A DNA stretch of 64,000 nucleotides from Pleurotus ostreatus/Saccharomyces cerevisiae fusant. Its lineage: Eukaryota > Opisthokonta. Position numbers and translations under genes: made by a program. The notes under the pieces were generated by a model. That model was not told the origin of the DNA. It did not search any database and saw nothing but the letters and a program-made list of their open reading frames with translations. Shown here one piece after another: positions 34,457 through 45,702 of this stretch. The DNA is taken from NCBI GenBank assembly GCA_024196135.1, contig JAMQCK010000009.1:215009-279008 (forward strand), in the 5' to 3' direction. Within the stretch, counting starts at the first letter, position 1, and each line of letters opens with the position of its first letter.

Positions 34457-35566
34457 GCGGACGAAATTAAGAAGATGGTGTGACTGCGATTTGAACGCAC
34501 AAGGGCTCCCGACTGAGCCGTCACACCGAGGATAGACGATGAGCGAGGACGGGCGAACCGACAGTGGAGGTGACTGCGATGACAGATGTCAGTGGCGCAG
34601 GAGTAAGAGAAAGAAAGATAGCGACGTACAGATGAGTGAAGGCCGAGAGCGGGGCACAGTCAACGGGTCCGAATCGCCAGAAGCCGGGGGGTGTCGGAGG
34701 TGCCGCGCGTCGCCTGTGCATGCACGCGCTCGACAGCGCGGACCTGGGGGACATACGAAACAGAGTCCCACCTGCCTCTTGAGGGCGGGGACCGGCGCGG
34801 GAGGCGCCCAGCGCAGATGGTCCGCCCCTCGTCCATCGTGACCTTCAACCACAAGTGGGGTCACGACGCACCCGGGGAAACAGAGTCTGCGCCCGCTCGC
34901 ATCCCATGTTCGTTGTCGAAGCCGTTCCGCGGCGGTGTCGACTGTAGATGTTGTCAGTGCGAAGATGAAGCACACAAGACCGGCGACGTACCCTTGAGGT
35001 GTTGCCGGAGGCGGAGGGGAAGTACGAGACAGCGTCCCACCGGCCTCTTGAGGGCGGGGACTGGCGCGAGAGGCACCCAGCACAGATGGTCCGCCCGTCG
35101 CCCATCGTGACCTTTGACCACAAGTGGGGTCACGACGCACTCGAGGAGACAGAGTCTGCGCCCGCTCGCATTCCCAGGTTCAATGTCGGAGTCGGTGGCG
35201 GCGGCGGTGGCGACTGCAGGAGACGATGTCAGTCGCGAGACGATGAGCACAAGATCGGCAACGTACCCTGGAGGCGTTGCTGGAGGTAGAGGGGAAGTAC
35301 AAGACAGAGTCCCACCTGCCGCTCGGGGCGGGGACTGGCGCAGGAGGCGCCCGACGCAGAGGATCCCGCTCGACGCCCATCGTGCCCTTTAACGCTATGA
35401 GTGGGAGCACGACGCACTCGACGCGGCGGGGTCTGCGTCCGCTCGCATTCCATACTTGCTGGCCGATGTCGCCGCCCCGTCGAAGTCGTCCGTCGTCCGT
35501 GTCGATGCCGATGGGGGGAAGGGTTGAGGTATGGGTTATCCGGCGATGGACGCTTGTCTTATATAG
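34457..35566 (-). ncRNA. Structured repeat-array locus A (candidate ncRNA)
   Basis: Read on the minus strand, a TATATAAG box near 35559-35566 is followed by about 1.1 kb containing three tandem units, ending in a tRNA-like module. Each unit has stem-loop H1 (CGTGACC with GGTCACG around a 15-nt loop at 35106-35134 and 34837-34865; in the third unit CGTGCTC with GGGCACG, 35381-35411). Stem-loop H2 follows (GGCGC or GGTGC, five-base loop, GCGCC; at 34794-34808, 35063-35077, 35337-35351), then a Leu-anticodon-like loop CTCAAGA in H3. Intron-like GTACGT...CAG stretches lie between units. Minus-strand frames of 150-180 codons exist but do not match those of loci B-D. The RNA nature is inferred from co-varying stems. 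Confidence 0.45.
34477..34527 (-). ncRNA. Anticodon-armless tRNA-like module, copy A
   Basis: 51 bases. On the minus strand the acceptor stem GGTGTGA pairs with TCACACC (7 bp). The D arm GCTC/GAGC encloses AGTCGG. The T arm TGCG/CGCA has the loop TTCAAAT. The 17-base anticodon arm is missing; only a few bases join the D and T arms. The length is identical in all four copies. Confidence 0.55.
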
Positions 35567-35677
35567 CGGGCCCGCCGAATTGCTGTGCAGAGTTGTTCTG
35601 TCGATGCATGCATGAAACGAAGGGGTAGAGACCATCGGCGGAAGGAACTAGAGGGCGGAGGATTCAGCAAATCAGAG

Positions 35678-35704
35678 GCGGAGGTATAGGCGATCACTCC
35701 GCCG
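35678..35704. promoter_or_regulatory. Inverted-repeat promoter element, locus A
   Basis: GGCGGAGGTATAGG then CGATCACTCCGCC. This is the shortest and most diverged version of the GCGGAGG...CCTCCGC inverted repeat that lies upstream of the TATA box of loci A-D. Here it is about 115 bases upstream of the TATA box. Confidence 0.45.
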
Positions 35705-36912
35705 ACATTCTCAACTTCGGACCCTCCTGCTGCTTCGCGGTGCGCTACTGTCTCGCCCTAGACTGTCCCGAGAGCACTTTCGCACTGCCGGATGGGTATG
35801 TATCCCAGCGCGCATGCAAGTGAGCGAGGATGCATACGCGGGATGAGGTAGGAGGCAAGGGACAATTGATGGGGGACCGATCAGATCAACGCGGTTCGCC
35901 CTCTCCTCCTCCTTCCTCCCACCATCACCTCCGACCCCAACCAGCCTCCATGTCCCCACGCCTTCCGTCAGCGCTCTCGCCTATTTTGTCTCGATAATAA
36001 ATGCCACTGTCTGCACTTTCCTGACCCCATTGACTTCGAAATGGCCCACGACTTGCGCTCTTCGCGACGATGAACTCAGCCCAGGGCTGGCGCGCTCGAC
36101 TGGACCTGCCTGTGTATGAACTACGTATCTGGAGTCGCCTCGGGAGACTGCTATCAGTACTGTCTGCGCGCTCGCTGAAAGCGTACGCTCACGGAGGCGC
36201 CGCCTATCCAGTTCTGCAGTCAGTTAGTTCGTCAGCCTTCACTGCTTGCTGTCCTTGACCAGTGCGGGCTTGCCTTGCACATCTGAAGCTCCCCGCCGCC
36301 CATGCATTCCAACCCCCTTGTGGCCGTGTACCGCTTTGGCCTCCTGCGGTTTCTAAAGATGGAGAGCACCTTCGCTTCTGCGCACGCGCCGCTCTCTGCG
36401 CTTTCCTCCAGTCCGCCCAACCTCGTCGCGAGAATGAGTACTGCACGCCCGTCGCGATGAGCTCGCGCTGAACAATCTAAACCGCCGCCATCCTCTGCCG
36501 CCGACGCGCGAACGCTGCCGCATACACTTGGCTACCTAGCGAGCTCAGCTTCGCCGCGCACATCGCGCCTCGCAGTGCATGTCTCCCTCCTACACTATAC
36601 GTGCGCAGAGGCGTTCTACTCTCACCGCCGCCACCCCGTCATTATCTACTACTCCTCATTCACACTCGCCTGAATGCGCAAATCCACACGCCTCGAGGAC
36701 CGAGGACAAGAGCGCGTATCTCAGGTGGCAAGACACCGAAGCTCGCATCACCTTCGAGATGCGTTCAGCTCTCGCGGAAGGTTCAAACGAGGACAGAGAC
36801 GCGGGCAAGTGAAAATAGGGTCGACAGACACTCGCGAGGGCATAAGAATACCAAAGAATATTTGTATAGCATACAATTGGACGATGGAGCGCACTATCAC
36901 TACAATACGAGA
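35705..36912. other. Intergenic region between loci A and B
   Basis: No open frame with coding support was found on either strand. A pyrimidine-rich tract lies at 35890-35960. No repeat shared with other parts of the window was noticed. Confidence 0.4.
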
Positions 36913-38000
36913 GCCCGACAACGAAATGAAGAAGATATGGCCGCGAGTCGAACGCGCACGGGCTCCCGACTGAGCCACCACACCGCCGGACACGAGCCCG
37001 ATGAGGATCTGGAGTCGAAGTCCTGGTGAGGATCTGAAGCCGAAGTCGAAGTCGCAAGTCGTAGTCGGAGGACCAACACAAAACGGAGCCAGCAGCGCCC
37101 GCCCGCTCCCACCGAATTGCGAAAGCCTGGTGGGTTGCGCACTCAAGGCACTAATTCCCGCTCGAGCTCCCTCAAGTCGCAGCCGCGGTCGCAGTCGGAG
37201 GACAAGGTACGAACCGGAGTCTATTCACGCCTTGAGGGCATGACGACCGACGCGAAAGGCGTCCGACCCCAGAGCCCGCAGCGTCGCCCGCTCCCACCGA
37301 ATTGCTAAAGCCTGGTGGGTTGCGCAATCGGCGGCTGCGGGGTAGGGTCCCGCTCGTACTCCCCATGTCGCAGTCGGAGTCGTAGCCGGAGTCGCGCGTC
37401 GTAGTCGGAGGACGTCCCGAAGTGGAGTCGTATCGCGTCTTCGGCAGGCGAGGACCGGCGCAGGAGGCGCCAACTTCACGTCGTGCAGGGCCGCCCGCTC
37501 CCAGCGAATTGCTAAAGCCTGCTGGGTTGCGCATTCGCTGCCTGCGGACGTGAAGCCCACTCGAGTCCCTCGGGTCGCTTGTCGGTGTCGGAGCCCCAGT
37601 CGAAGTCGTCCGTCGTCCATGTCGTCGGCGAAGGGGCTGTCGGTGGCCTGCGTCGGCGGCGGGCGCGCCGGAGCGCAACGGATGAGGCAGCTGCATAAGA
37701 AAATTAGTACAGACGTCGTTGCGAATGATGATGAGTAAAACGTACCAAGCCGTCACCGTGAGACGAGAGGAGTGCGAGCAAGTCGCGTCAGTGTGGCCCG
37801 CCAGCTGATCGTCGCTCCCTTTACCGTCGCGCTAATGGGGGATGACGACAATCCCGGCCTCCACAGCAAACACGCCCCTCGCACTCCATACTTGCTGTTC
37901 GCAGTCGCCGCCCCGTCGAAGTCGTAGTCGTCCTTGTCGATGCCGATGTCGGTGGGGGGATGGGATGGGTAAAGCAAGGGACGGCCCTCTGCTTTTATGG
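36913..38000 (-). ncRNA. Structured repeat-array locus B (candidate ncRNA)
   Basis: Minus-strand locus, about 95 percent identical by eye to locus D and inverted relative to it. It runs from a CATAAAAG box near 37993-38000 to the tRNA-like module at 36934. H1 stems: CCCAGC/GCTGGG (37500-37526) in one unit and CCCACC/GGTGGG (37293-37319) in the next, a compensatory change with the same 15-nt loop. H2 is GGCGC/GCGCC (37457-37471) in one unit and GACGC/GCGTC in the next. H3 of that unit is CATGCC-CTCAA-GGCGTG. Compared with D it has an extra 21-base insert and an extra copy of a 27-base GACTTCGAC-type segment. Open frames of up to 194 codons exist but contain no known domain. Confidence 0.45.
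36934..36984 (-). ncRNA. Anticodon-armless tRNA-like module, copy B
   Basis: 51 bases. The acceptor stem GGTGTGG pairs with CCATATC through five Watson-Crick and two G-U pairs on the minus strand. The D arm is as in copy A. The T arm is CGCG/CGCG with loop TTCGACT. The A-box-like TGGCTCAGTCGG fits the pol III A-box consensus, and GTTCGACTC resembles a B box. Confidence 0.55.
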
Positions 38001-38104
38001 ATCTTCGGACCATCTTAGGGAAGCTGTGTATGCGTAGATGTTTGTTGATGGTAGAATGAAACAAGGGGAAAGGGAGCTGGAGGACGGAGGGTGAGTACAT
38101 CAAG

Positions 38105-38139
38105 CGCGGAGGTACTATATTTGATCACGCACCTCCGCC
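38105..38139. promoter_or_regulatory. Inverted-repeat promoter element, locus B
   Basis: GCGGAGGTA at 38105-38113 faces ACCTCCGCC at 38131-38139. The inner GATCACGC is also shared with loci C and D. It lies just over 100 bases upstream of the CATAAAAG box. Confidence 0.55.
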
Positions 38140-38577
38140 AACCAACGCCCGTGAGCCCCATCCCTCAGCCCATTCAATCTTGGCGGCAGACAACTCCGAA
38201 AGCACCTCACTTGCGTCTACGAGCCATGGGAGAGGAGAGAGCAGCGAACGGCAAGGGCGTGGTGGACGCAGGAGACAACGAGCGCTTGTTCGTGAGTGAT
38301 CGATCAAATCATTTTGATCGCTGTGCTGATCAGCCATCAAAAGCCCTGCTCCGTTCTCCTCCCTCTTGCCTCCATCAGCGAACCTATGAAATCCTACCTG
38401 CTCTCTTCATCCATCTGCCGTGTCCTTCTGAGCTCCGTTTGACGACCTCAATCACCACAGTACGACTGGAAGGGGATGCCAACTACACAACGGCAACGCG
38501 AGCAACGTCGAGGACAAGGGCGCAGCTCACGACTCTGCAATGGAACTTCATCCGCTAATACCTCCGTGGCTAGACTT

Positions 38578-38614
38578 GTATACTTTTAGCTCCCTCAGTG
38601 CACTAGAAGTGTAC
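38578..38614. repeat. Palindrome between array and gene remnant, copy B
   Basis: GTATACTTTTAG (38578-38589) and CTAGAAGTGTAC (38603-38614) form a nearly perfect inverted repeat. The same palindrome sits at the same place in duplicates C (51216-51254) and D (61521-61558). Confidence 0.6.
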
Positions 38615-38839
38615 GTTTCCAGGCCTTACAGACTGTCCAATCATCGCTGACCGAGCGCACGACCCTGCAGAGTCTGACGCCATTTCCTCGCGAGCGCAGA
38701 CGAGTACAAGCTACCCATCTATGATTCGGTTCCTCTCGGACGTATCTTCAGTATATCCCGGTCCTTTCGAGTAACCCAGCGTCTCCGAACACTAACAATC
38801 TGCCCCTCCATGATCTCGTGGGACCGAACGGATGCAGCG

Positions 38840-39110
38840 AATATATACTCTAACATCTACTGTGCGGCAGTCAACGCCCCCCTCGGGCTCCATTCAGCAA
38901 CGCATGTAGCCTCATCGTCTCGCGCTGCTCTCAGAGCCTCTTTTCCTCGTACAAGCCCACGATCACTGTTCCTCGTTCGACGGTCAGCGCCCCTAGGCGG
39001 GCCTCCGGGCCGGCCACGATGTGCCACGAGTTACGAGCCACGGGGGGCGCCTACAATCACACACATCTGCACGTCACGCTCTTTGTGACTTTCCGAATTA
39101 GGCATATATG
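38840..39110 (+). pseudogene. Divergent gene remnant, copy B
   Basis: A plus-strand stretch similar to the minus strand of 61050-61280 and, more weakly, to 51500-51700. Shared fragments such as SRAAL.ASFPR, CHEL.AT and HVTLFVT appear in mixed frames, so the copy is frameshifted. It lies divergent from array B. The original protein was not recognised. Confidence 0.35.
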
Positions 39111-39239
39111 GATTTCGCGCGCGTGAGTGGGGAAAACCCATTTCACGGGTGCCGCGGCGTTTAGAATCGATGCGCCTATCTGCAGCAACATCACTTGAGG
39201 GTGCAGGGGACTTTCTGAACCGGCAAGATAACAAGACAG

Positions 39240-40385
39240 CCTTGTAGGCGACTATATCCTTCGTGTCGGTTCGACGAGCAAAGTCAAGCTCGCGACGCAC
39301 AATCAGGCGGGGAATTACCCTAGGGCCACCGCCGCTGACTTCGACTTCGAGGATGCTACCCTCGCTCGCGGGCCGCAGCTAGCTGCTGCGAAAGGTCCAA
39401 AAAGGCCTATGACAAGAACGCAAACGAGGCGAGCCAGACGAGTGCGGTGGTCCATTCTAATGTTTTCAGGCAGTACAACCGTTCCCGCTACTTCTTCAAC
39501 ATCTGCATGTCTACGGCATGTGCGAGCTCATCGGTCACGCGCAGCATTACTTCATGGTCTTCGGGTATGTCGACAGTGGGCAGATGCTCGACAACCTGAT
39601 CATCCGCGGTCGCTTTCCCGAGCCCTACACGCTCAAACTTGTCCTTTATATCGCCTCTACCTCCGACCATCGTCACTAGGGCGACGTCGCTCACCACGAC
39701 CTCAACGCCGAGCATCATCATGACCGCCTCTGGCTTCCTCGAAATGATCAATTTTGGTAATGCCCACCCTTACGATCCCACTGCCCACCTTGACTTGCGC
39801 TTCGCAGCTCTCGAGCCTTTCTGCAAGCGGAAAACCCTGCGCGATATCGTCACTGTCACCTATGTCAGTCGCTTCTTTTTCCAGTCATCATTGGATTGTA
39901 GACCTTGCTCCATATGTAGAGGCATATTCGGCAGGTAACGCCCTCCTCGCGAGCCTAATCTCCAGTACATTCTACCGAAGGACCTCTTTTGATCTTTGAG
40001 ACACGCTTTCATGACTGACTGAGTGCTGCGGTGGGACGAACTCTCCCGCGATCGTCGAGATCGATATTCATCCAGTGTACGTGCGTATGCAGCTGCATCA
40101 CCGCGAGACGAAGACCGCTTCCAGTACCTACATACCCCACCAACGCCGACCCTGTTTCTCCTGCACAAGAGGCGTCGAGAGCACGCGTCGCTAGGAGACG
40201 CCTGACAGGCACGCCATCCCGAGGCCATCACATAGCCAGAGGGCAAATAAGCTATCCTTGGTCCGTCGCGGTGAAAAGGGTATGCATACAAGCGCCAGAG
40301 GCAATCATCGCCGCACCACGAACCATCAAGCAGTGCCCATCTGGCGAGCAGAGGACCGGGTGTCGAATGCTACTTCGCAGCGCAG
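39240..40385 (+). pseudogene. Decayed segmental copy of the KIN1 gene
   Basis: From 39244 the sequence follows the window's own KIN1 gene from about 26279 (GGCGACTATA...) through the kinase domain to about 26890. It then resumes at 40050-40385 with the part matching about 29600-29930; the 2.6 kb between is lost. Intron 2 of the parent (26493-26536) is still recognisable at about 39430-39470, so this is a DNA-level duplication, not a retrocopy. The HRDLK codons have become HHDLN and DFG has become NFG, with several stops and frameshifts. It lies just beyond inverted duplicate B, 13 kb from the parent. Confidence 0.85.
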
Positions 40386-40626
40386 AGAGGCTATGCACGG
40401 CTTCAACTCAGGCGTACGCGACTCGCTTCGAACGTATACAGGTCAATTATTGTCGACTGCATACATTGAAACGCTATCCCAATATTACAATATTACAACA
40501 TCATACTCTACAACAGAGTCCGTTCCGACATTCATCTCAGATCCGCGACGTACAAGCCCAAGCCCAAGAACAATTCCGATTCTAATGCATATGCAAAGTC
40601 CGACCGAAACGAAAGCAAAACCGAGC

Positions 40627-41736
40627 CTACTCCTGCGTCGACTCGCGGGCGCGTTTCATGCGCACGGACTCCTCGACCTCCTCCTCTTCTCCGTCGTCAT
40701 CCTGCTTCCGCTTGAGTGCCGGTGAGGTAGCTGAGAGATCGTCGGAAGCGCCAGAGACTTCAGAAGGAGCTGCAAGATCGGCAGGCGCATCGAGATTATC
40801 AGGAACATCGAGTCCGTCATCAGAGAGCGCAGCGACAAGAGCTTCAGCATTGCCAGAGGAGTCGACGGCATCGGAGGCATCGGTGACAGTAGCGGAGGCG
40901 GCAGCGACAGTAGCGGAGGCAGCGGCGACGATAGCGGGGGCATCGAGGGTTTGTTCGTCGGTGTCCGACAGCGTTGGTTCGTTGTCCGTGGTCGAAGGGG
41001 GCGCGCATAGGTTCCACAGCTCTCGATGGATGGGAGCAATTGGTTCTCCCAGTGGCTGCTGCCGTCCAGAGAAATACGATTCGAAGAGCGCGTCCACTGA
41101 CGAAAGATGCAAGTCAGCGCAAGTTACGATCGCTCGATCAAAGGAACCCACCAAGCGCATCATGCTGCAGTGCCTCAGCGCTCTCCACATCCGTCTCGTC
41201 GGGGGACTTCACCCTCGCGTCGTAGATGTTCATAGCCGTGTTAACCGCCGGCTCGAAGATCGCCTTCGCGATCTGAGGCGCGGTCTCGCGGTTCTCTATG
41301 TACGCCAAGCCGAGCAGGAGATGCAGCAGGTCGCTCTTGCACGCGTCGAGTCCTGGGGCTTTAGTAGGGACTCGGGGGTCGGCAGGCGCGCGGCGGAGGA
41401 TGGGCTCGACCATGCTGGCGAAGAACTGCGGCGACCCTAGGGTGTCGAAGAGGAACTGGACGCGAACCGTGATCAGTTTACGTCGGGAACAGCGCACAAG
41501 CAGGGGACGCACCGTAGCGAGCGGTCCATCTATGTAGATGCCGTCGGCGTATATACCTTGGGAACAGTTTCGCGAACGATCTCCTGTCCTCTGGCTATGG
41601 CGCAAGACCGGTTCCTAGCGTTGTCGCCGTGGGCCTTGAGTGCCGAGAGGCCAGGGAAGTCGTCCGGGATGATGCCGCCGGCCGCGTAGTCATGGAACAC
41701 GGCCGAGAGAATGTCGTTCTTCACTCTCCTGTTCAT
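40627..41736 (-). CDS. KRAR-tail family protein 1 (lineage-specific paralogue)
   Basis: Spliced minus-strand CDS of 317 codons. Introns: 41456-41556, 41097-41151 (phases 0 and 1). The first exon encodes an N-terminal helical domain (RVKNDILSAVFHDYAAGG). The second, 304 nt, encodes a helical core with LFDTLGS and LLHLLLGLAYIENR. The third encodes an Ala/Ser/Asp-rich disordered tail ending in KRKQDDDGEEEEVEESVRMKRARE. That basic pair flanking acids looks like a bipartite nuclear signal. It shares intron phases, exon-2 length and tail with the genes at 57856-58948 and 59392-60676. The function is unknown; nuclear location is inference. Confidence 0.6.
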
Positions 41737-42151
41737 CGCGGCGGGACTATGTCGTGGGAGGAGAAGAGCGAGGATGCGGAAGTCAAGGCCCGCCCCACAC
41801 TAAACCTAACACGCTCAAACACGGCAAAATAATGGAAAGCTGACCGGCCTGTCATTTGTGGCACCGCGCGAAACCGCTCGCCCACATGATCGAAGAGGGT
41901 ACCACATCCTACCCTCGGATACTAGTACAAATGTATATTCGAGGTACTTCATTTGTGGCATGCTATTGTACAGTAATCAGAGGCAATGTAGTAGAGTATA
42001 GTACTTTGTATGCGAGAAATGACAGTCAGCATAGTATGTAGCTGGGGATAGTATACATGTCGCAAACTCCATCTGAAAAGGAGAAGAATAATCGCTAGAA
42101 CTTTGAATATTCCTCGTATATCGCTAGAGCCCCAGACGATCCTCGTACATC
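41737..42151. other. Intergenic region
   Basis: Promoter side of the KRAR-tail gene and 3' side of the next minus-strand gene. It is AT-rich at 41890-42100. No gene was seen. Confidence 0.5.
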
Positions 42152-44014
42152 TCAGTCGGCTGCGAACGCGCTATCTGCCAGTCGGAAACGGAATGGTTCG
42201 TAGAGTCGCTTGAGGCTCGCGACGCTGCGCATTCCCGTCTCGATAGTCGGTGTCTGAGGCTGCTCGTCCACGTCCGTATAGTCGTCGAGCATGGGTGAAC
42301 GTACCGCGTCGTCCGTGAGCGTGGGTGCGGCTCGCTGGTCCTCGCCACCCTCGACGATCTCCGCGCCCTGCAGACCGTCGTCTGCGCGCCCCGCCGACTT
42401 TCGACCCGAGGCGCGTCGCACGACCGTTCGAGCTTGCTCCCAAGCCTTGATACGTTCGACGACCGGCGCAGGTGGTAGCTCTTCCTCGTCGTCGACATCG
42501 TCCGTGAGCGTAGGTGATGCCAGCAAACCGCTGCCACGCTTGACATCGACCGCGCCCGCTTCGACTTCGCGTGCGGCAGCTCGTCTGCCCTGCTCCCATG
42601 CTTTAATGCGCGCGAGGACCGGCAGTGAGGGCTGCGGACGAACGTCAGTCATCTCCATATGTGGGGGGAAGGGCACTGACCTCAGTGGCGTCGTCGTCCG
42701 CATCCACCTCGTTCAGGGGCTTGGAGTGAGGACGAATGTTGGTCGGCAGGCGCGGCGTGCCCGCCTGCGGGACCCTTTCCTTCCCGACTTCGACATTCTC
42801 AGCTGCCGCTATCAGCGCGTCGAGTTCGTCTCCAGTCACAGGCATGGCGACGGCCTCGTCAGCTTCAGCTTCAGCCTTCGTTACGCCGTCAATTCGCGCC
42901 GCGAAGGCGACGTCCTGCGCGCCGGGTTCCTCGCCGCGCGCGTCGTTGTCCTCGCCATGACCGTCAACGCTCATCTTCAGCGCGTCTGCATCCTCGACAA
43001 GCACATCCACGTCGACGTCTCCTTCGATGGGTGCATCTCCGCCTCCGACCGGCGTCTCGGAACTTTCGCCTTGCACGCCGGCATCGTCGTCGATGTCTTC
43101 GTCACTGTCGCCAAGGATCGCGCCCTCGTCCTCGTGCGCGTCACTCTCCTCGTTGGCTGCAGTCGCGGCGCGCAGGGCCGTATCACCCAAGGAGCTCGTC
43201 AACGGACTCGGGGAGGGCGGCAAAGGGACTGTATGCGCCTCAACCAGCAAAGCCGCTGGACGAGACTGCGCCGCATCAAGTGTCATCGGGGTAGGCCTGC
43301 GGGCGAAGGCCAAGTAGAGGCGTCGGAGAATGGGCCTGACGATGACTGCCGCGAGGACCAAGAGGAAGGGGGAAGTGAGGCAGATAGCGATAATAGTGAT
43401 GTGAGGAGGTAGATTTGTGGCATAGGATAGACCCCAAGCGTCCGTCGAATGGATGGAGGAGGCGGTGATGGACGAGTCGTTGCTGGAAACGAACTCGGCG
43501 GCGATGGTGATATTGTGGCATAAGTCGGTGTTTGCGTCAGGCGCGTTCGAGTCGGTGGTAGAGTTCTGTGCATAGACTTTGTTGGTATCGAGCTCCGTGT
43601 CGATGGTGTTGGCGTAGGGCAATGATAGCTCGAGGGTCGGAAGGGGAGGCTGGATAGTCAAGCGTCTTATCGAATCGCCCGCTGAGAGTTGGGCCGGCTC
43701 TGGCGATGTCGACGGATCTACTGAACCATCAATTGCATCCTCTCCGGTAGCAGTTTTTGCTCACCATTGACTAGAGCAGAGTGCGGCACCGCACGGTCGC
43801 CATCGTGGCGTTGAACAGTCGCGTTGGCAGAGGCGGCGTCGACAGGCGAGACAGACACGCCCGCCGGCTCTTGAGCCGCCTCCCGCAGCTTTAACACTGT
43901 CTTCGCGCCGATTGCGATGAACCCGCTCGCGCCCGCGAACGCAGCCTCCACGTATATACCCCCGAGCCCTTCGGTCGCTGCCCTATACACGAAGCTCGAG
44001 ACCACTTCAGACAT
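42152..44014 (-). CDS. Hypothetical single-pass membrane protein
   Basis: Spliced minus-strand CDS of 589 codons. Introns: 43721-43764 (44 nt), 42632-42680. Exon 1 starts MSEVVSSFVYRAATEGLGG and includes a weakly hydrophobic segment (IYVEAAFAGASGFIAIGAKTV). The middle exon has an Asn-rich probably lumenal part, then a clear membrane helix (ITIIAICLTSPFLLVLAAVIV, about residues 160-180), then an acidic disordered region with many Asp/Glu (GDSDEDIDDDAG). The last exon carries two copies of a motif around RIKAWEQ(G/A)R and two of TLTDD. No family was recognised. The repeats suggest an internally duplicated interaction motif. Confidence 0.62.
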
Positions 44015-44554
44015 GGTAGTAGGAGGGGAAGGATGAGGATCGGGTTGGCTCGGATGGGCTGTCACTATATAGGGAGAAAGAGCGGAACCCTTTCCCCCAT
44101 CCGCGCTACGGAACGCACATCCTCATTGACAGCTTGACGCGGCGCGATCGCGACGAAGAGGACGATTCGCCAGCGACTCCTGAGCATCTTGTGTGCAGAC
44201 ATTTTGGACATCACGACGGCCTGGAAAATACGGTCACCCAGAGATAATAATCAAGTTGATGTGCTGGATCGCGGATGGCTCCCGAGGGCGTCCTGTAGCC
44301 GGTGAAAGAGGACGTGCTTCGAAATCAGAAGACGTATGACGCGTGACGTCACGCGATTGACGTGAGCGACCGCCTTGTGGCCGACAACAGGGCGAACCAA
44401 GAGTCTTCAACGAGGGCCGTGGTCATAATGCAGCAGATACATTTACGACAGACAATAGTTCCGACGACGATACGCAGCAATCAGGTTTATTGCCAGGAGC
44501 TTGCGCTCCAAAGTCTGACCAGATCCCCAAGTCCTTCACAGCCCACGCCATCGC
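44015..44554. other. Intergenic region
   Basis: 540 bases upstream of the membrane-protein gene and downstream of the next minus-strand gene. A CGTATGACGCGTGACGTCACGC stretch at about 44331-44352 contains an 8-bp CRE-like palindrome TGACGTCA. Confidence 0.45.
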
Positions 44555-45702
44555 CTACACGAGCCCAGCTTCCGCTCGCATAGCGCACATCGCATCCCAG
44601 TCCGGCTCGTATCCGTAGGCTCGAGGCAGCCGGATGTAATACACCTTCGCCCACCTCGAGTCCACATCAACCAAGTCACGCCGACAAACTTCGCAATCGC
44701 CGAAGAGAGCGACGACCTCGGGCGACAGCGGCTCCAATCGACCAGGTAGAAGCGGAGGTCCCTTCTCGAGCCGGTCGCAGAAGGCAGAGCGGAGGGGCGC
44801 GCAGATCGCAGGCCGAGTGCATGCGCTCGGCGGAGTGTCTTGAGCGCGCTCTAGTATCATAGCGAAGCGGTCATCGGCGTGGTTCGTGCGGGCGAGGCGT
44901 GCGGCGTCGGAATTATGACTGAGGATGTCCTTGAATGACTGAGGCAGAGAGATGGCGTCGGAGTCCGGAGAAGTAGAGGGCAGAGGGCTCAAGATATCGT
45001 AGTGGTCGCCGAGGCGGGAGAGCAGTTCCAGTGCGCCCGGCTTGAACCATTCCAGACCGGACTCCTCGATGAAGCGTGCGAAACGGAGGGCGACCCGTAG
45101 TTGGGCAGCAGAGGCGAAAGTGCGAGGGATGGCTACGATCGAAGAGCTGCGCAAATCGCAGCGGCGGGGAACGGGAATATACGCCTCGATGTGCGCGGCT
45201 GCTTGGAGCATCACGATACGATCGCCGAAGAGAAGTGCAGAGCATGCGATGTTGACTGCCGTCTCGAAAGGCAGAGGATATGCTTCAGAGATCGGGGCGT
45301 CGGGAGCTCTGTAGAGGATGTCAATTCCCAGACTCGTACCGCACTCGGGTGCATGGGGGGCACGTACGGAGCCGTCGGGCATGCGAAGTATTTGTGGGTG
45401 TTGGTCTTGAGTTTGACTGCCTCGAAGTAGTCGTGCAGCTCAGAATCCGTCAGGCTGACGCGGATGTAGGGACGCTCCCGTCCCGTGTATTCGATGTTAC
45501 CGGAGTTGTTGGCATAATGGACAACATGAGGATGGGTCCTCATATAGGCTCTTCTAGGGGCATTCGAGGACCCATCTGCAGGCAGAACGAGGAGGTAGGC
45601 GTCACCAGGTCCGTCCAGGAGTCGATCCACGGCAGTCAGCAGCGAGTTAGAGGAGACGCGACGAAGGCTGGGCGTTGAGTTGATAATGACCGAGGAGTAC
45701 AT
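44555..45702 (-). CDS. Hypothetical BTB-family-like protein
   Basis: Spliced minus-strand CDS of 362 codons with one intron, 45309-45367 (GTACGT...CTACAG). The overall plan resembles the large BTB/POZ-like family of Agaricomycetes. A N-terminal beta/alpha region has YLLVLPADG and YIRVSLTDSEL. A mid helix pair (FETAVNIACSALLFGDRIVMLQAAAHIEAY) follows. Near the C-terminus a Cys-x2-Cys segment (CEVCRRDLVD) precedes a WxxxYYIRLPRAYG..PDW motif of the type seen near the end of those proteins. The core BTB fold is not obvious, so the assignment is tentative. The intron was placed because it is the only strong donor/acceptor pair joining the two frames. Confidence 0.5.

Larger units (their letters stand above)
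36900..39110 (-). repeat. About 2.2-kb inverted duplicate, copy B
   Basis: This whole segment recurs in opposite orientation at 61045-63190. It comprises array locus B, its promoter, a 12-bp palindrome and a divergent gene remnant. Identity by eye is high (above 90 percent) in the array and lower in the outer part. Confidence 0.75.

Noticed and set aside
37172..37756. 194-codon minus-strand open frame in locus B and its 187-codon counterpart in D as a protein gene
   Set aside because: The frame starts mid-unit, has low-complexity Arg/Ser/Thr content, is not preserved in loci A and C, and the changes between units follow stem pairing and not codons.
36900..39110. LTR retrotransposon or DNA transposon
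   Set aside because: No reverse transcriptase, integrase or transposase motif, no terminal repeats with TG...CA ends, and no target-site duplication could be identified.
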